Positions 11,877 to 24,367 of a stretch of 64,000 bases of DNA are shown here, piece after piece. Within the stretch, counting starts at the first letter, position 1; each line of letters opens with the position of its first letter. The notes beneath the pieces are model-generated. The model did not search any database. It worked only from the letters and a program-made list of their open reading frames with translations, and was not told the origin of the DNA. Source of the DNA: Craterostigma plantagineum (taxonomy: Eukaryota; Streptophyta; Magnoliopsida; Lamiales; Linderniaceae). The stretch spans positions 28,932,501 through 28,996,500 of the forward strand of contig JAPQWV010000002.1 in the NCBI GenBank assembly GCA_027422505.1, given 5' to 3'. The translations under genes were made by a program, and so were the position numbers.

Positions 11877-12944
11877 TTACTCAGAATCAGACGAATACGA
11901 AGTCGAGCCATGGCGTACGCTCTTGCTTGGCTGTGCCTTTGATTTCAAAGCTCTCTCATCTTCGAAGAAGATAACCTCTGATTTGGCCAATCTCTCTTCT
12001 AGCTCCTCCGTGCTGAAAGAATCAGTCCCGCCGAGCTCATCAAAACCCACCTAAAACAATCAACCCCGAAATCCATATATATATAGTTTCTAAGATACCA
12101 GAATATTTACAAGTGTTACTGATAACCAACGTCTTGTCTATCTTACCACATAATCATCTACTTTGGCATTCTTTACCAGGGCAAGCGTTGGCAGAACGAC
12201 GATGCGTAGCTTCTCTGTTAGATAAGGGCTCTTCTCAGCGTTGATCTTCACGAAGCGTGTCTCTATATGTTGCTTTGCCAATATAGGCAAGTGCTTGTCC
12301 AATACCTGCAGAAAGCAATGTAATAATGCCCCTTTTTTAAGCTTCAGCTATTCGAAAAATCCAAGATCAACATACAGAGTTTCACTCAAGTCTGCTTAAC
12401 AGTGCACTGAAGGTATAACAATTTGCATAGAATTTCATAATCACAAATGAAAAGAGATTGTCATCTATTTAACTGAGCAAAATGCTACTAATAAGGCCAT
12501 TGAAGAAGTTCTTTCAGGCAAAAGATTGCAAGGAGACAAAAAGCATGGGAAATCACCTTGCAGGGCCAATTCTCACGGTAGAAGTGGCACACGACGCGTT
12601 CGCTGGACTTGACCACAGAGAAGAACTCCTTCTCGTTAAGGATCTCAGAGTACTCGCCGTGCCCCAGGCCGATCCACCGTCGTTTTTTGTCGGCCAATTT
12701 CTTCATCTGCTGCAGCCTGCGCTCTCTGAGAGCCTCCAAATCGTCCAGATCGAGACGCTCCAACGCCGAGATCTCATCGTCGATCTTCTCCTCTACGGCC
12801 TTCGCAACGGTAAGCAATTGCTTTTCCAATATCTGAAAGGTGGAAAAGAAACTCGTTGAGACCAATGATTGTGACCGAAAATTAGGTTTTGTGATGCCGA
12901 ATTCGTGAAATTCGAACTACCTCCTGCACATTTGGGTTGTCCAT
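11877..12944 (-). CDS. TXNDC9: Thioredoxin domain-containing protein 9 homologue (phosducin-like)
   Basis: Cytosolic phosducin-like protein; family members assist the CCT chaperonin in folding tubulin and actin. Exons: 12921-12944, 12557-12832, 12147-12305 and 11877-12050, all with GT-AG sites and matching phases. The protein starts MDNPNVQE, has an N-terminal helical, charged segment (EEKIDDEISALERLDLDDLE), then the phosducin/thioredoxin fold with VVCHFYRENWPCKV, RFVKINAEKSPYL, RIVVLPTLALVKN and VGFDELGGTDSFSTEELEER. The usual CxxC redox pair is absent, as in other TXNDC9 proteins. It ends in a Ser-rich tail (SVRHGSTSYSSDSE). Length (about 210 residues) matches the family. No frame problem. 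Confidence 0.93.
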
Positions 12945-13359
12945 GGATGAGATTTGCTTAAACTACCAACGAAATTGAGTTTTCTTTTTCTTTTTTTCCT
13001 GCTTGATTGAAACTGTGTGTGTGCGTCTGAAATGATATATCAGAATAGAGGGTGACGCAATAGAGAGAATGGGCGGAGCCCATTGTTGGTCAATAACGTT
13101 AACGGGCCGAGCAACAAAAACCCATACTCTTTTGTTTTTTGCTGCGAAGATAATCCTTGGTTACGTTTGGTTTTCAACCCCTTAATACGAGGTCCAAGCC
13201 CGCTTTATGAGTTTCGGGCTCACATATCTCGAAATCCAAGATAAAATAATAATGGGGGTTCATTTGGGATTAATAATAATGGGCCTGCCTGACATGTGCG
13301 GGCTTACTAATTTACTGACTGGATAACCAAACGATATATAATAGGTTACTAATAATATA
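12945..13359. other. TXNDC9 promoter side; no gene seen
   Basis: It contains the probable 5' UTR (pyrimidine-rich on the gene strand) and unannotated intergenic sequence. Confidence 0.4.
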
Positions 13360-13598
13360 CTCCCTCCGTCCCACTAACTTTATCACATTTTACCATTTCG
13401 GACGTCCCACTAATTTTATCACATTTCCTTATTTAGCAAACAAACTATCACAAACAATCAACATAATAATATTAAATATTCTTAAAAGACGTGTCAAAAT
13501 ATACACTTTATTACCTTTTCATTGTACTATATTATTATAATAATAGAACCTTAATATGTCGACCAACAAATGTGATAAAAATCAGGGGACGGAGGGAG
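13360..13598. mobile_element. Stowaway-like MITE
   Basis: The ends are CTCCCTCCGTCCC at 13360 and GGGACGGAGGGAG ending at 13598, perfect inverted repeats. TA flanks both sides (13358-13359 and 13599-13600). Length is 239 bp with no ORF. This end sequence and the TA duplication are diagnostic of Stowaway (Tc1/Mariner-derived) MITEs. Confidence 0.93.
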
Positions 13599-14029
13599 TA
13601 GTAACCCATTATCTGGGCTTATCTTGAAAACCAAACCCAGCATTCCATTAGATTAAGATAGGTTTCCATGTTGGTAACTGCAAAATGGAATTTTTGTCTT
13701 TGCTTTGTGTTTTATAACAGCTGGTAAGTTGTCTTCATCAAAGGTTGCTCTGTGAATCAATGAAACACTTACATATAAATTTTGACGTTCGAGTAGAAAA
13801 TAAAACGACGATACATGAGTAATGTAGTGTAGTGTAATGTCTGTTTTAAGTCTTATCCAAGCACTCATTCATTACGCATATCATCAAACTGAAGGTTACG
13901 GATATTCGATCACAACAAACAAAACGTTATATACAACTACATCAAAACCCTATACATCCATTGTAAGTAACCCTTCTGTTTTTTTGCTTAAAAATAAAAT
14001 AATTTAATCCCGACTTTCGCCGATACTCA
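13599..14029. other. 3' flank of the PP2C gene
   Basis: No other gene seen; the right part is probably the 3' UTR of the minus-strand phosphatase. Confidence 0.4.
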
Positions 14030-15528
14030 TTAAGCTGGAAAAACCCTATCTCCAGAATGTCCCGCGAATTCCTCCGAGTTGTAAGTGAAGATGTCCATCG
14101 GCGAGCTGATGTATCCGACTTCACTCCTTTTCTTCTCTAACTTCGAAGGTTTTTGGCTATGGTAATGATCGAGGTATAACACAACAACGCTGATGTCGTC
14201 GTGAAAGTGCCTTCTAACTCCTTTCTCAATCTTCTTAATGTCTTTGTAACTTAGCTCTCTCTTCCTAGCAGCTTCTTGAATAGCTGCTTCTACCAATCTC
14301 TTTGCTATGCCCTGCAATGAAATATTCGCCAATACGAGTCAGCAACTACTTACGATGAAATTTATTTTACGTAGAAACTGAGACGAGTTTGTGGGGCGAC
14401 TTACAGCTCTTGGGTGCTTATGAACAATCTTTGCAGCTTGGTCATCGCTCAGATGTTCCCAAAGACCATCTGATGCGAATATCAGAAACATATCGTTGGG
14501 TTTGAGCTTCCTAGTCATGACCGAAGGTTCAGCAGAAAGCACTGCCCTCTTCATCGGGACAAATTTCCCACTTTGTCTGAAGATGGGGTCTTCATAAAAC
14601 TCGGGTTTCTTCAGATAAACATCTCCGATCGATCTAGAGACCTGAATGATACCCTTGATCCTCCACGCGCCTCTGCAATGAACGATGACCTGCTTATCGT
14701 CAGGGTGAAGTGCTTCGACTTCCATCCTTACATCCTTGTCTGAAACGTTGTGGTCCCTCGATAGACGTTCAGCCACCACTGAATCTTTCTCGCCGTCCAA
14801 CACTTTCTTACCGAGGACGACCCTTGAATCGCCTAAGTTAGCGACGTATAGCTCGCCATCTGATATGGCGCCTACTAAACAGCAAGAACCCACCGAAGCA
14901 ATTCGGGGATTAGCTGGCATGGATTGCTTCACTAAGCTAGTGAAATCTTCCTCGGTTGCTCGAAAGGCCTTCTTTATTACATCTGTTGATAGTCCTCCTT
15001 GCTCTGTCGAAAACTCTGCAAGAAAACAATCCGTTGAAGAACTCAAATTTGAGAGAGTTTCACAGCTAAAGAAGAAGCACTGAGGTAAATTTAAGGCCAT
15101 CAACCCACAGCTGCAGTGCAACAACATTCACACACAAGAGCAGCAGCACAAACAATCAACAAAGAAAAAAAACAGAGAAAAAAATATTCATCAATTTATC
15201 ATTTCCATCAAACAGACTTGATGAACAAATGTCTAAATGAGAATTAATATCGGAATTTACTTTGCATATAAGGGATTAGAAGTCGATTAATGAATCTCGA
15301 CGCCTCAGGCCCGCCGTGCCCATCGTACACACCGACGTAAGTGGCGGAGGCCGAGCTGAAGACCTGGCTCTGATCCTCCAAGCTCGAATTCGCCTGCACC
15401 ACCGCCATGGAGAAGTCGCCGGAAGCATGTGGCTTCAAGTCCTTGTACCACAGCAGTCCCTCGCCGTTTCGCCGGCCGCCGCCGCCGCCCAAACAGCTAT
15501 AATAGCACGATCGCAACATAATTATCAC
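14030..15528 (-). CDS. Protein phosphatase 2C, clade D type
   Basis: Mg/Mn-dependent Ser/Thr phosphatase. Clade D members dephosphorylate plasma-membrane H+-ATPases and are inhibited by SAUR proteins. Exons: 15261-15528, 14405-15015 and 14030-14311, phases consistent. The N-terminus is short and Gly/Cys-rich ([15 protein letters not shown]). PP2C motifs in order: [34 protein letters not shown] (metal-binding Asp), [56 protein letters not shown] and [12 protein letters not shown]. Two in-frame Met codons are possible, at 15528 and 15519; the second gives the ML- start common in this clade. All catalytic acidic residues seen are intact. Expression is likely driven from the 15.55-15.75 kb region. 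Confidence 0.95.
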
Positions 15529-17276
15529 CCTAAATTTCGTATTCCCTCTGATCCCTAATCGAAGCAGCGTCCAATTTTGACTGTCGATTTCTTAGTTCTG
15601 TCGGTGGATTTTGGGGGTGGAATTGAGGTTTTTATTATTACACATTGGGGAAGCAAAACCGCGTTGAGTTGTAGTGAAAAGAATGAAGGCCGCACGCGCT
15701 TTTAATATGTGCCCGTGATAGCAATTAATGTTATCGTGAACTATGTAGTTCTTTTCTATTTAGCCAAGATATAAATACATAATATATAGTCTATCCTATA
15801 TTGTTTTTTTACTCTTGTAAAACCATGTTAATCGTCAATTACGCCTTAAGAAGACTGACATGTATAGATAAATATTTTGGAAGATTGAATGAGCCGTTGT
15901 ATTGGTTTAATTTAAAAAATAATTTTGTAAAAGATCTGCCGGTATATGAACGGACAACTTTACCTTATGTTTTGTTATATATTTTTAATAATATAGAACG
16001 TTCAGATCTGATTTATCCAACGTTGACTACAGTAAAGTAACACGCAGGATTTACATAGGTATATATAGTATTGAGTTTTGGATGATTAATTATTCCACGT
16101 TATTGCTTTTAACCCTCCCCAACACGTTATGGGAGGAAAAAGGAGGTCAACTGTGCTTTGATATGAGATTTGACTTGAAATGCATAATTACATGGTTGGT
16201 GTTAGTTGAGTATCAATTGTATAACTAAATGCCAAATTGAGTGGTGAGTTGTGGATATAGGATGAAGATTAACTTGTGGTTAGTAAACGTGGATATGACG
16301 CTCAATCTTTATCAAGAACGTACAAATATATTTATTATTCGAGGATAGGAGATAGGAACAGGATGCACGAGGCTTTTTCTTTAGAAATCAATTTACTTAA
16401 TTTAATCTACATCTATCAATTTTCTTTAATCTACACATCTATATTATCATAAACACTTTCCGTTTTGTGTTAAAACATATTTAGTGAATAAGGCTCTGGT
16501 TAAGACACGAACCAATACTTGCATGCAAATTCTGGATGATCGGATTTCGATTTCAGATTATCATATTTTGGGTCCATTTATTCGTCTTGTAGGAATAAAT
16601 TTGGGGTCTTGATAAGTTGGAACTACTAGGTCGGAGTATTCCACGTCATAAACAAAGTGTTCAAGAAATATTACACGTCAGCAATTAATTAGGAATTTCT
16701 ACTTGCCGACAAATGGAGATCCAAATTTGTTCAGACACACTAAATTAAAGGCATGCTTTTGTAATTATCAAATAATGATAGTTATTGATCAAAATTTATA
16801 AGTTATAAGTAGTTTGACGGTCAAAACAATCAACTTCATTAGTTTTATCTTTTTGCATTTGCTTTTATATTTATGCATTTATCAATATAAATTGCCAAAA
16901 ACGTCTCCTATGAAACTGCAAAATTCAAAATATATCTTAAAACTACTCCAACGAACCTCAAAATCCAACTCAAAACGATTTTTTAGGATTTTTCTCTCCT
17001 AAATAGAACGGAAAGATGCATTTGGACAAAAAAAATATGCGTATGTTGTTTTAAAATTACAAATAAATGTTTTATTTGTTATAAATTGCATTAATGTCTG
17101 GTTGTGGTTGCTTTATCGTTGCTATCTTAGCATAAAACCAGAAAAGGAAATCTACTTACTGTTGCTTTAGCTTTCACACCATAAATTGCATTCTTAAATA
17201 GAGCTGACCAATAACATAAAAAATGAAAATGAAAATAATCATAAACCTTAAATGTCCGATGATAAAAATACACCCA
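15529..17276. other. Intergenic region; no gene seen
   Basis: The first ~150 bases are the PP2C leader and promoter. The rest is AT-rich with only short open frames that lack codon-usage or motif support. Confidence 0.45.
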
Positions 17277-17284
17277 ACCACGAG

Positions 17285-17796
17285 TAATCCTGGGTGATGG
17301 ATTGGGCCGGGCCGGTTCCGGGCCGGTTCCACCGGTTCCGGTTCTACCGGATCCGGTTCTACCGGATCCGGTTCTACCGGTCCGGCACTGTTCCGGTCCC
17401 AGTTCCGGTTCCGGAACCATTTTCCAGGGACCGGACCAGAACCACGGAGCAGAACCATGGGTCACTAATGGGCCGGTTCCGGTTCCAGAACCGGTTCGGC
17501 CCATTATAATATTTTTTTTATTTTTTTAAATTTTTTAAAACTATTTTCGGAATTTAAAAAAAAATTTGAAACCCATTGGGCCGGTTCCGGTTCCGAACCG
17601 GAACCGGGAACCGTGGGTCGGGACCGGGAACCGGAACCGGTAATCCACGGTTCCTTGTTCCCGGAACCGGCCCAAACCACTTTTAATGGGCCGGTTACCG
17701 GTTCCAGAACCGGTTTTACCGGTTCCGGTTCTGGACCGGTTTCGTGGGCCGGTTTTGGGCCGGTTCCAGATTGAACCGGCCCATTACCCAGATCTA
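17285..17796. mobile_element. Non-autonomous hAT element with GGTTCCGG subterminal arrays
   Basis: An 8-bp target duplication, ACCACGAG, flanks the element (17277-17284 and 17797-17804). The ends form imperfect inverted repeats: TAATCCTGGGTGATGG on the left and, read inwards, TAGATCTGGGTAATGG on the right. Dense repeats of CCGGTTCC/GGAACCGG lie just inside both ends. There is no transposase. The 8-bp duplication and subterminal repeats are hallmarks of hAT elements. The GGTTCCGG motif is shared with the larger element at 19077-22104, which could be the source of its transposase. Confidence 0.85.
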
Positions 17797-17804
17797 ACCA
17801 CGAG

Positions 17805-18406
17805 ACTCTCATATATAATTTACATTTTCATTAAGTTTTATATATTTTTTCAATCGAATCTAAAATAAGTCGCAGTCTACTTTTTAAATTGTAGTGGGTC
17901 GTTTAGAAAACTTATAAAAATTACTAGTATATTTAGCACATCATAAATATGTGCAAATATATACGTCATTTTATATTTATATTATTAATTAAGTTGTTTA
18001 AAAAATAAAAAATCAAAGGATTAAATTGTAGTAAATCAAAATATTAATGGTATAATTGTAAAAAAAATAACTATTTCATTGACCAAATAGCAGTTGATAC
18101 TCACCCCTCATCATTAATATAATAGAATAGATATGTAAGATATGCATGGATATTCTTTCGAGTGAGAATGAGTTTAATGATTGAAGATGAATTATAGTTT
18201 GAAATGAGTTCGGTTCGAGAATGTATTTATTGGTTGGAGGTTGTCTTAAAATGACAAAGAAAAGGTACAGAGACAACACAAGTTTTGTTAAGGACCGAAC
18301 TGAACCCAATAAATAATCCCCAGTTTGAACCCAAGTCTATATGCTAGTAAGATATATGATCTGTTCAAAATATGGACTTTTTCTAAGTGGCCATTGTGCT
18401 TTATAT
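17805..18406. other. Intergenic region between hAT elements
   Basis: AT-rich; no gene or bounded repeat recognised. Confidence 0.4.
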
Positions 18407-18949
18407 TAGGGGTGCTAAAAACCAACCCGACCCGCCAACCCGCACGAACCGCATCCGACAATAACAGGTTTGGGTTAGCATTTCGACATATTTAAGAAAT
18501 GGGTAAACCCGAACCCAATTCGAATATTAAGTGGGTCAGGTTAGGGTTTGAGTTTTCAACACGAAATCAACCCGTTTATCAACCCATTTAACACGAAATA
18601 AATTATTAAAAATATCCTTAATATAAATAAAATAAACTGTTTTTATTTAGTTGCATGACATGTATTATTTGGAATTTTAAGTATTGTTGATTTTTAGAAA
18701 AAAAAAACTGCTTTGTTTCTCTATTGTTTTATTTAATTTTATAATTCTAATTATTTAGTTATTTTTTCTTTTTTATTAATTTTAAACGGTTGCGGGTTAA
18801 TGTGTTATATTTGGGTTAAAGCAGGTCGGTTAGGGTTCGATATTTCAACCCGTTTAAGTAAACATGTCAAGTCAGTGTTTAAGTTTTCAGCCCGTTTATT
18901 AAGCGGGTTGAACCCGAATGTGACCGAACAGACCTGTTTAACACCCCTA
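18407..18949. mobile_element. Non-autonomous hAT-like element (TAGGGGTG ends)
   Basis: The ends TAGGGGTG (18407) and CACCCCTA (ending 18949) are inverted repeats. Flanks CTTTATAT and CTTATATT look like an 8-bp target duplication with a one-T difference. Subterminal repeats of (A)ACCCGA/CGGGTT type occur near both ends. No ORF. These ends differ from the GGTTCCGG family, so it is a separate hAT group. Confidence 0.75.
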
Positions 18950-19076
18950 CTTATATTGTCCAAATAGTATTACTTATAAACTCGATCAATACCGGATAAA
19001 AAGTTCACAAAGTTACTGTTATATTCACACTTATAATCTTTAGATGATTTTCAAACCTATAAATTAGACTTTTTTG

Positions 19077-22000
19077 TAGACGTGGGCTTTGGGCCGGTTT
19101 GGGCCGGTTCCGGGCCGGTTCTACCGGTTCCGGCACTGTTCCGGTTCCGGTTCCGGGACCATTTTCCAGGGACCGGACCAGAACCATAATAAGAACCCCC
19201 GGGCCTCTATTGGGCCGACCGGTTCCAGAACCGTAACCGGCCCGTTTAATTTTTCTTTTTTTTTTGCTTTGGAAAAATTCTTTAGAAAATATCCAAAATT
19301 TTATTCCAAAAAAACAAAAAAAAAAGATAAGAAAAGTACAAAAAAAATAATAAAAAAACTACCTAAAAAATACAAATAAAAACATAAAAGAAAGAAAATA
19401 AATCTAAAACTTACAAGTTACAAAATACAAACAAGGAAAAAAAATTCGAAATAAAAAATACAATTTATTCGACTTCACTATTAACTAAAACTATGTTAGA
19501 GGCCTCTTCGTCTTCGTCGGAACTGGAAGAACAGAACTCGTCGATGGCGTTCTCCGGTCGGTTCTTCGATTCGGCCAAATACCAATCCTTCAATAATGTT
19601 AACATTGCGAGGGAAGTCGGGTTAAGGCTCGCGCGTCTGTCGCCGATAATTCGCCCGGAGGTAGAGAATGCGGACTCGGAGGCGACGCTAGACGCTTGCA
19701 CGGCTAAAACGTCTCGAGCGACGGCGGAGAGGGTCGGATAAAGAGTCACGTTCGACTTCCACCAGGCCAAAACGTCGAAGTCTTCAGGAGTCTGGAAGTT
19801 GTGGCTCAGGTAGAGCTGGATCTCATTCGTGTTCGACCCCGACGCACGCGTTTTGGTCTTCGTCTTTTGTGCCTTCAATCTTCGTAGTAGTCCCATTGCG
19901 CCGCCACCTCCTTCCGACGAACCGGCTTCCCTCGCTGGTACGGGTTGCTCCACACTATGTCCCTGCTCAGCTGCATAAAAAGAAAAAAGTTCTTGGAGAA
20001 AAGCGTGTATTGACGCCTTTTGGTCGTCCACTAAGAAACTGAGCATAATATTCGAAAAAAATATCAAATGTATCAACACCGCAACTAGGGTCGAGTAAGG
20101 CCGACAAACCGTGTACTGTTGGGATGGTTTCCCAATACTTCTTGAACTTCTCCTCCATGGTTTGGATGAAACTACATAGGTATGGATTGTTGCGATGCTC
20201 CACGAACTTGTAGCACATCGCGAAGAGGTTCGGGACGAATAATGGGGACGTCGGGTAGTGAACTCCGAAAAATTTCTCCGTAGCCTCGGCGAACACTTCA
20301 AGTATGGACACGACCAAACCTACAATATCCCAATCAAGTTCTCGTAATTCATACCTGGAGGTGTTGCCGACTGCGACCTCGTTCCAAAAAGGCGTCAACA
20401 AGTCCTTGTAGCGTATGAATGTGCTGAGGAGGTGGTACAACGAGTTCCACCTAGTCGGGACTGGCAACGGAAACTTCTTGTATGTGAGGCCGGCGGCAAG
20501 GACGGTTTGCTTCCACGACGTTCCGAAGCGGCGTTCCCGAAGTAACTTACCTATTACCTTAAACTTTTCTACAATATCTCCCAAAATTTCGTCAAAAGCA
20601 CATTGCACACACAAGTTAATAACATGGCAAGCACACCTAGCATGTAATAATTTGCCGTCTAAGGGTAACCTAAATTGCTTACGAAGGATCCCTATCGCTA
20701 AGTTGTTCGCGCTAGCATTATCTAAGGTGATAGACATAATCTTATCTTGAATACAATATTTATTAACGACATTCAACACATAGTTCGATATCGTAGTGGC
20801 ATTATGTTGCGAATCTAGGGGATCTAGGGAAAGAATACGTTTTTGCATGGTCCATGTTTCATCTATCCAATGGGCGGTGACGACTAAATAAGATTGCGAC
20901 GTAATATTAGTCCAAATATCGGTAGTCAAACTAATCCTACACGTAATGTTGGCTAAATGACTAATAAAGCTAGTTTGATATTCCTTAAAAGTTTCTAAAA
21001 TATATTTCCTAAGGGTTTTACGGGTCACGTTATGGAATCCGGGTTGTATCGTACTCGTAAATTCGATAAACCCTTCACTTTCCGCAATGCAAAAGGGTTC
21101 TTCACACATAACTACGAATTTAACTAATGCTTTTTTAGAAATTTCCCTAGTAATAACAAAATTCTTACCCGTACTTACGTTTGTTTGTTGTTGTCGGGGT
21201 TCGTTTCCTACCGGCTCTAGATCGTCCCCAAAGTTATGCGCCCTCTGGAGGTGTTTTTTCAGCGAGCCCGTTCCACCTTGATTCGGTCCGGTCTTAATTG
21301 TGTAGGGGTGGCGGCACATTTTGCAATAAGCGGTACCTGAAGTAGGATTATTTTTATCCATTTCTAAGTCGAAAAAATTCCATACCTTAGACCGCCGACC
21401 ACGCGGTTGTTGCTTCCTTCTTGTCGTCGCCGTAGAAGCTTGGCTCGGTCCCTCGTCGGTCGCCGCCGTCGGATTCGTTTCGGTGCATCGGTCTCATCGT
21501 CGGTGTCGGCATTTCCCCGAAATGTGTCGGCGTGACCTAAAATCATAAAAACATCTTCGTCACGAGGGTTAGGATTTCTCGATGACGACGCCATTAGTGT
21601 AAAATAATAATTCAATTATTTGTAATAATAAAATAGGTGAGTGTGTGTAGTGTAGTAGTGTAGTGTAAATAAAATAATTATTAGTGTTAATAATATTAAA
21701 TATTAATAGGATGATTTTTTTGAGAGCTTTTTGAGATAGTTTGGAAGAGATTTGGATGTAATTGTGAGTTAAAATGGTTAAAATGAGATGGTATTTATAG
21801 ATTTTTCGTTTGGGGTTAAAACTGTAATTTTACAGTGTTTAAAAATTAAAAAAAAAAAATAACAAAGTGACGTTGATATAGCCGTTGGGCCGGTTCCGGT
21901 TCCGGTTCGGAACCGGAACCGCGGACCCGGATCCAGGAACCGGAACCGGTGATCCGCGGTTCCACGGCCCGCTAACCGGCCCAGCGCAATTTAAATGGGC

Positions 22001-22104
22001 CGGTTACCGGTTCCAGAACCGGTTCTACCGGTTCCGGTTTTGGGCCGGGTTAGCGGGCCGGTTTTGGGCCGGTTCCGGGTGGACCGGCCCAAAGCCCACG
22101 TCTA
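19077..22104 (-). mobile_element. hAT transposon with transposase (frame-broken)
   Basis: Perfect 19-bp terminal inverted repeats, TAGACGTGGGCTTTGGGCC at 19077 and its reverse complement ending at 22104. Flanks are GACTTTTTTG on the left and GACTTTTG on the right, i.e. an 8-bp duplication apart from two extra T in a homopolymer. Both ends carry GGTTCCGG/CCGGTTCC arrays (19093-19250 and 21890-22090). The body encodes a BED-type hAT transposase on the minus strand. The near-intact ends suggest a fairly recent insertion about 200 bp beyond the HVA22-like stop codon. Confidence 0.93.
19465..21615 (-). pseudogene. hAT transposase (BED finger plus hAT dimerisation domain), two frameshifts
   Basis: Three open segments make one transposase. 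The N-terminal segment (21615 down to about 21480) starts MASSSRNPNPRDED and shifts frame near 21475-21485. The central segment (to about 20030) has the BED zinc finger (YCKMCRHPY ... LKKHLQRAH), then the RNase-H-like catalytic region (SLTTDIWTNITSQSYL, ITLDNASANN, CACHVINLCVQ). A second one-base shift near 20028-20036 leads to the C-terminal hAT dimerisation region (DVLAWWKSN, SVASESAFSTSGRII, LKDWY). All domains are otherwise preserved. As read, no full-length transposase can be made; assembly indels are an alternative explanation. Confidence 0.9.
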
Positions 22105-22311
22105 GACTTTTGCATCATTAGTAACTTTGGACTTTACAGAGCAGGAAATTCGTGGCCAAACGAGAATTGAATTAGTACCAACTCAATATATCATATTAGT
22201 AGCATCGTAGTTATATGCACGATAGTCTCTTGTAACGCCATTAAATATTTACATTCATAAATAAAAACTTGAACAAGAAACTATAGGTAGAGCAGAAGCA
22301 ATATTCATAAG

Positions 22312-24367
22312 TCATTCATCATCTTCTGTTTCTTCTCCTTCATCTTCTTCTTGAGGAGGATCTTCGATTGCTGCAGTACGATTCTCCCTCGATCGAATAG
22401 CCGAACTTCTTGATGACCTTTGCCCGGGATGAATTATTTCTTGAACCAAATTGTTGGCTGAGAGAAAAATATCGAATATTTTTCAGCAAATTTGTTACCA
22501 TGTTTATTATCTATCACAGTTAACCCGTAAAATGGAAAAGGAAAAACCTTTCGGTGTTTAGACTATTGAAACAAGAACGAGTATACCTGAGAGTAAAAGC
22601 TTTGATAGAAGGGTCTTTGCAAGCTGAAATTCCATCTCATGGTTACTCACGAATTTCATCTGCGGGTCAAAGGATAATATCTATCTTAGAATGTTTAATT
22701 TCTCAACTCGCTAAGTGCTATGACAGAAAACGATGCTATAAAAGACTGGTTAACGACTAAAAGGTTTAGGACGAGCTTTCACCGTTTCACCGTAAAACAA
22801 ATTCACGTATTGATCGAGTCTAGACTGGTGCTTTAGGAGGAACGGCCTCAAGTTATTCGTATACAATTTCTTTGCTCCCTGCAAAAGTAATAACATGAAT
22901 CATACTATTAAATAAAATATCGAGTAAGGGATTATTTAAACAATAAGATTGCCCTTCCACGAGCTTTCACTGAGTTCATGAATATGGAATTTAACAAACT
23001 TACATGAATAGATGGAAGCTGAAGCCACACCAGAAATGCAAACTTCACATGGTAATAGAGAGGAAACCTGATTATTCCACATGCTTTATTAGCATAGCAA
23101 CAGCAAAGATCAACCTCAAATGAATATTTGGCAATAAGTCAGTCAACATATGAATATTTGGCAATAAGTCAGTTATGCTCTCTTTTTCTTCTTTTTCTTT
23201 CACTTCATGGTGCAGCAGGAGAATATAAGAGTAAGTAATAAGCTCAGAACAGTACCAGTAAAGAAATTTATCAGTGAGGACCTCGACAACGCTAAATGAT
23301 CCATAAGCTGCAATCGTAATGTGCTCTCAGTAGTTAGTAAGAACAATTACAGAGTAAGAAAGATTTAAATTTCGTAGGGCTGAGTAAGTTATGATTGGGT
23401 CAGCGGAAGCATATGAAAGTTCCATTAGATCCCTGGATTCATATAGAAACATCATGGATAAAACACTTTGATCCTCAAAGAAGTCGATACCTAATGGTTA
23501 TAGATCTTTCTGCCAATATGCATAATGAATGAGTTCTCAATTAAGCTTTCAACAGCCTTTTGCCGGATAAAAATGCTACTACTACTCCTACAGTAGAACA
23601 ACTTAGTATCATATAAGCGACAGTGACTAACCAGCCCAATAAAGAAGCCATTTGTGTTGTTCGTCTTGATTTTTAGCCTCAATAGCCTTGAACGTGTTAT
23701 AAACTGGAAGCACAATCCCAACTGAGCAACTACCAAAAAACGATATCCAAGTTTAAGGATAGATTATCAATCACATGGGCCTTAAGAACACAGACTTAAG
23801 CGAATAGATGTAAAGAACAACGCAACTTTGATCAATCATACAGCATAACTAACAAATGGATGTGGAAAAACTCTTATCATGAGTCACAACGACAAACAAT
23901 CCTATGAATCAAGTGTGATTTCAAATCAACGAAAACAACAAAAGCTCACCATGCCGTACGGATAACAACGTTAGAACCTAAAGGAGAGAGAAGCAAGCGT
24001 AACCCAACCTGCACGAGACAATATTATTTACATCAATATAAAAAGTTCAGATCACGGATAAAGAGAAGAGTGCGAATAGTTTTCAGATGACCCACAATAA
24101 ACGCAGACAAGCCACGCAAATCAACGATCGACATCCACGAACATAAACCCTAACATCCAGTGTCTGGCGAGTACAATCGCCACTCAAACAAAAACCATAG
24201 GCTTTTTAACTTCACATACTTTGACGAGCAAATAAGCAGCTATCACAGACAACCAAAACACAAGAAACTACAGAAGCAAGCCCATTGCACGGTGTAGAAG
24301 CATGCCTCAAACCAAAGGGAAGGTCAAATCATACCTCGCTGGACATGTTAGAACCTAATAGAGCCAT
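22312..24367 (-). CDS. HVA22K: HVA22-like protein k (TB2/DP1/HVA22 family)
   Basis: ER-shaping membrane protein of the reticulon-like DP1/Yop1/HVA22 group. About eight short exons can be joined in phase from ATG at 24365-24367 to TGA at 22312-22314. In order they give MALLGSNMSSE, VGLRLLLSPLGSNVVIRTA, CCSVGIVLPVYNTFKAIE, AAYGSFSVVEVLTDKFLYW, FPLYYHVKFAFLVWLQLP, NNLRPFLLKHQSRLDQYV, MEFQLAKTLLSKLLLS and a C-terminal acidic tail (EDPPQEEDEGEETEDDE). The hydrophobic hairpin pairs and the LRPFLLKHQ motif are characteristic. Length is about 205 residues, normal for the k type. The frame is intact. A 30-bp tandem duplication sits in an intron at 23121-23173. A hAT element lies just downstream. Confidence 0.93.
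23121..23173. repeat. Tandem 30-bp duplication in an HVA22-like intron
   Basis: TGAATATTTGGCAATAAGTC occurs at 23121 and again at 23151 with a short spacer. Confidence 0.9.

Noticed and set aside
12482..12859. Plus-strand open frame of 125 residues
   Set aside because: It is a mirror of the TXNDC9-like exon, which has clear homology and splice sites.
17127..17812. Several Gly/Pro/Val/Arg-rich open frames on both strands
   Set aside because: They are translations of the GGTTCCGG subterminal arrays of the hAT element and have no domain.
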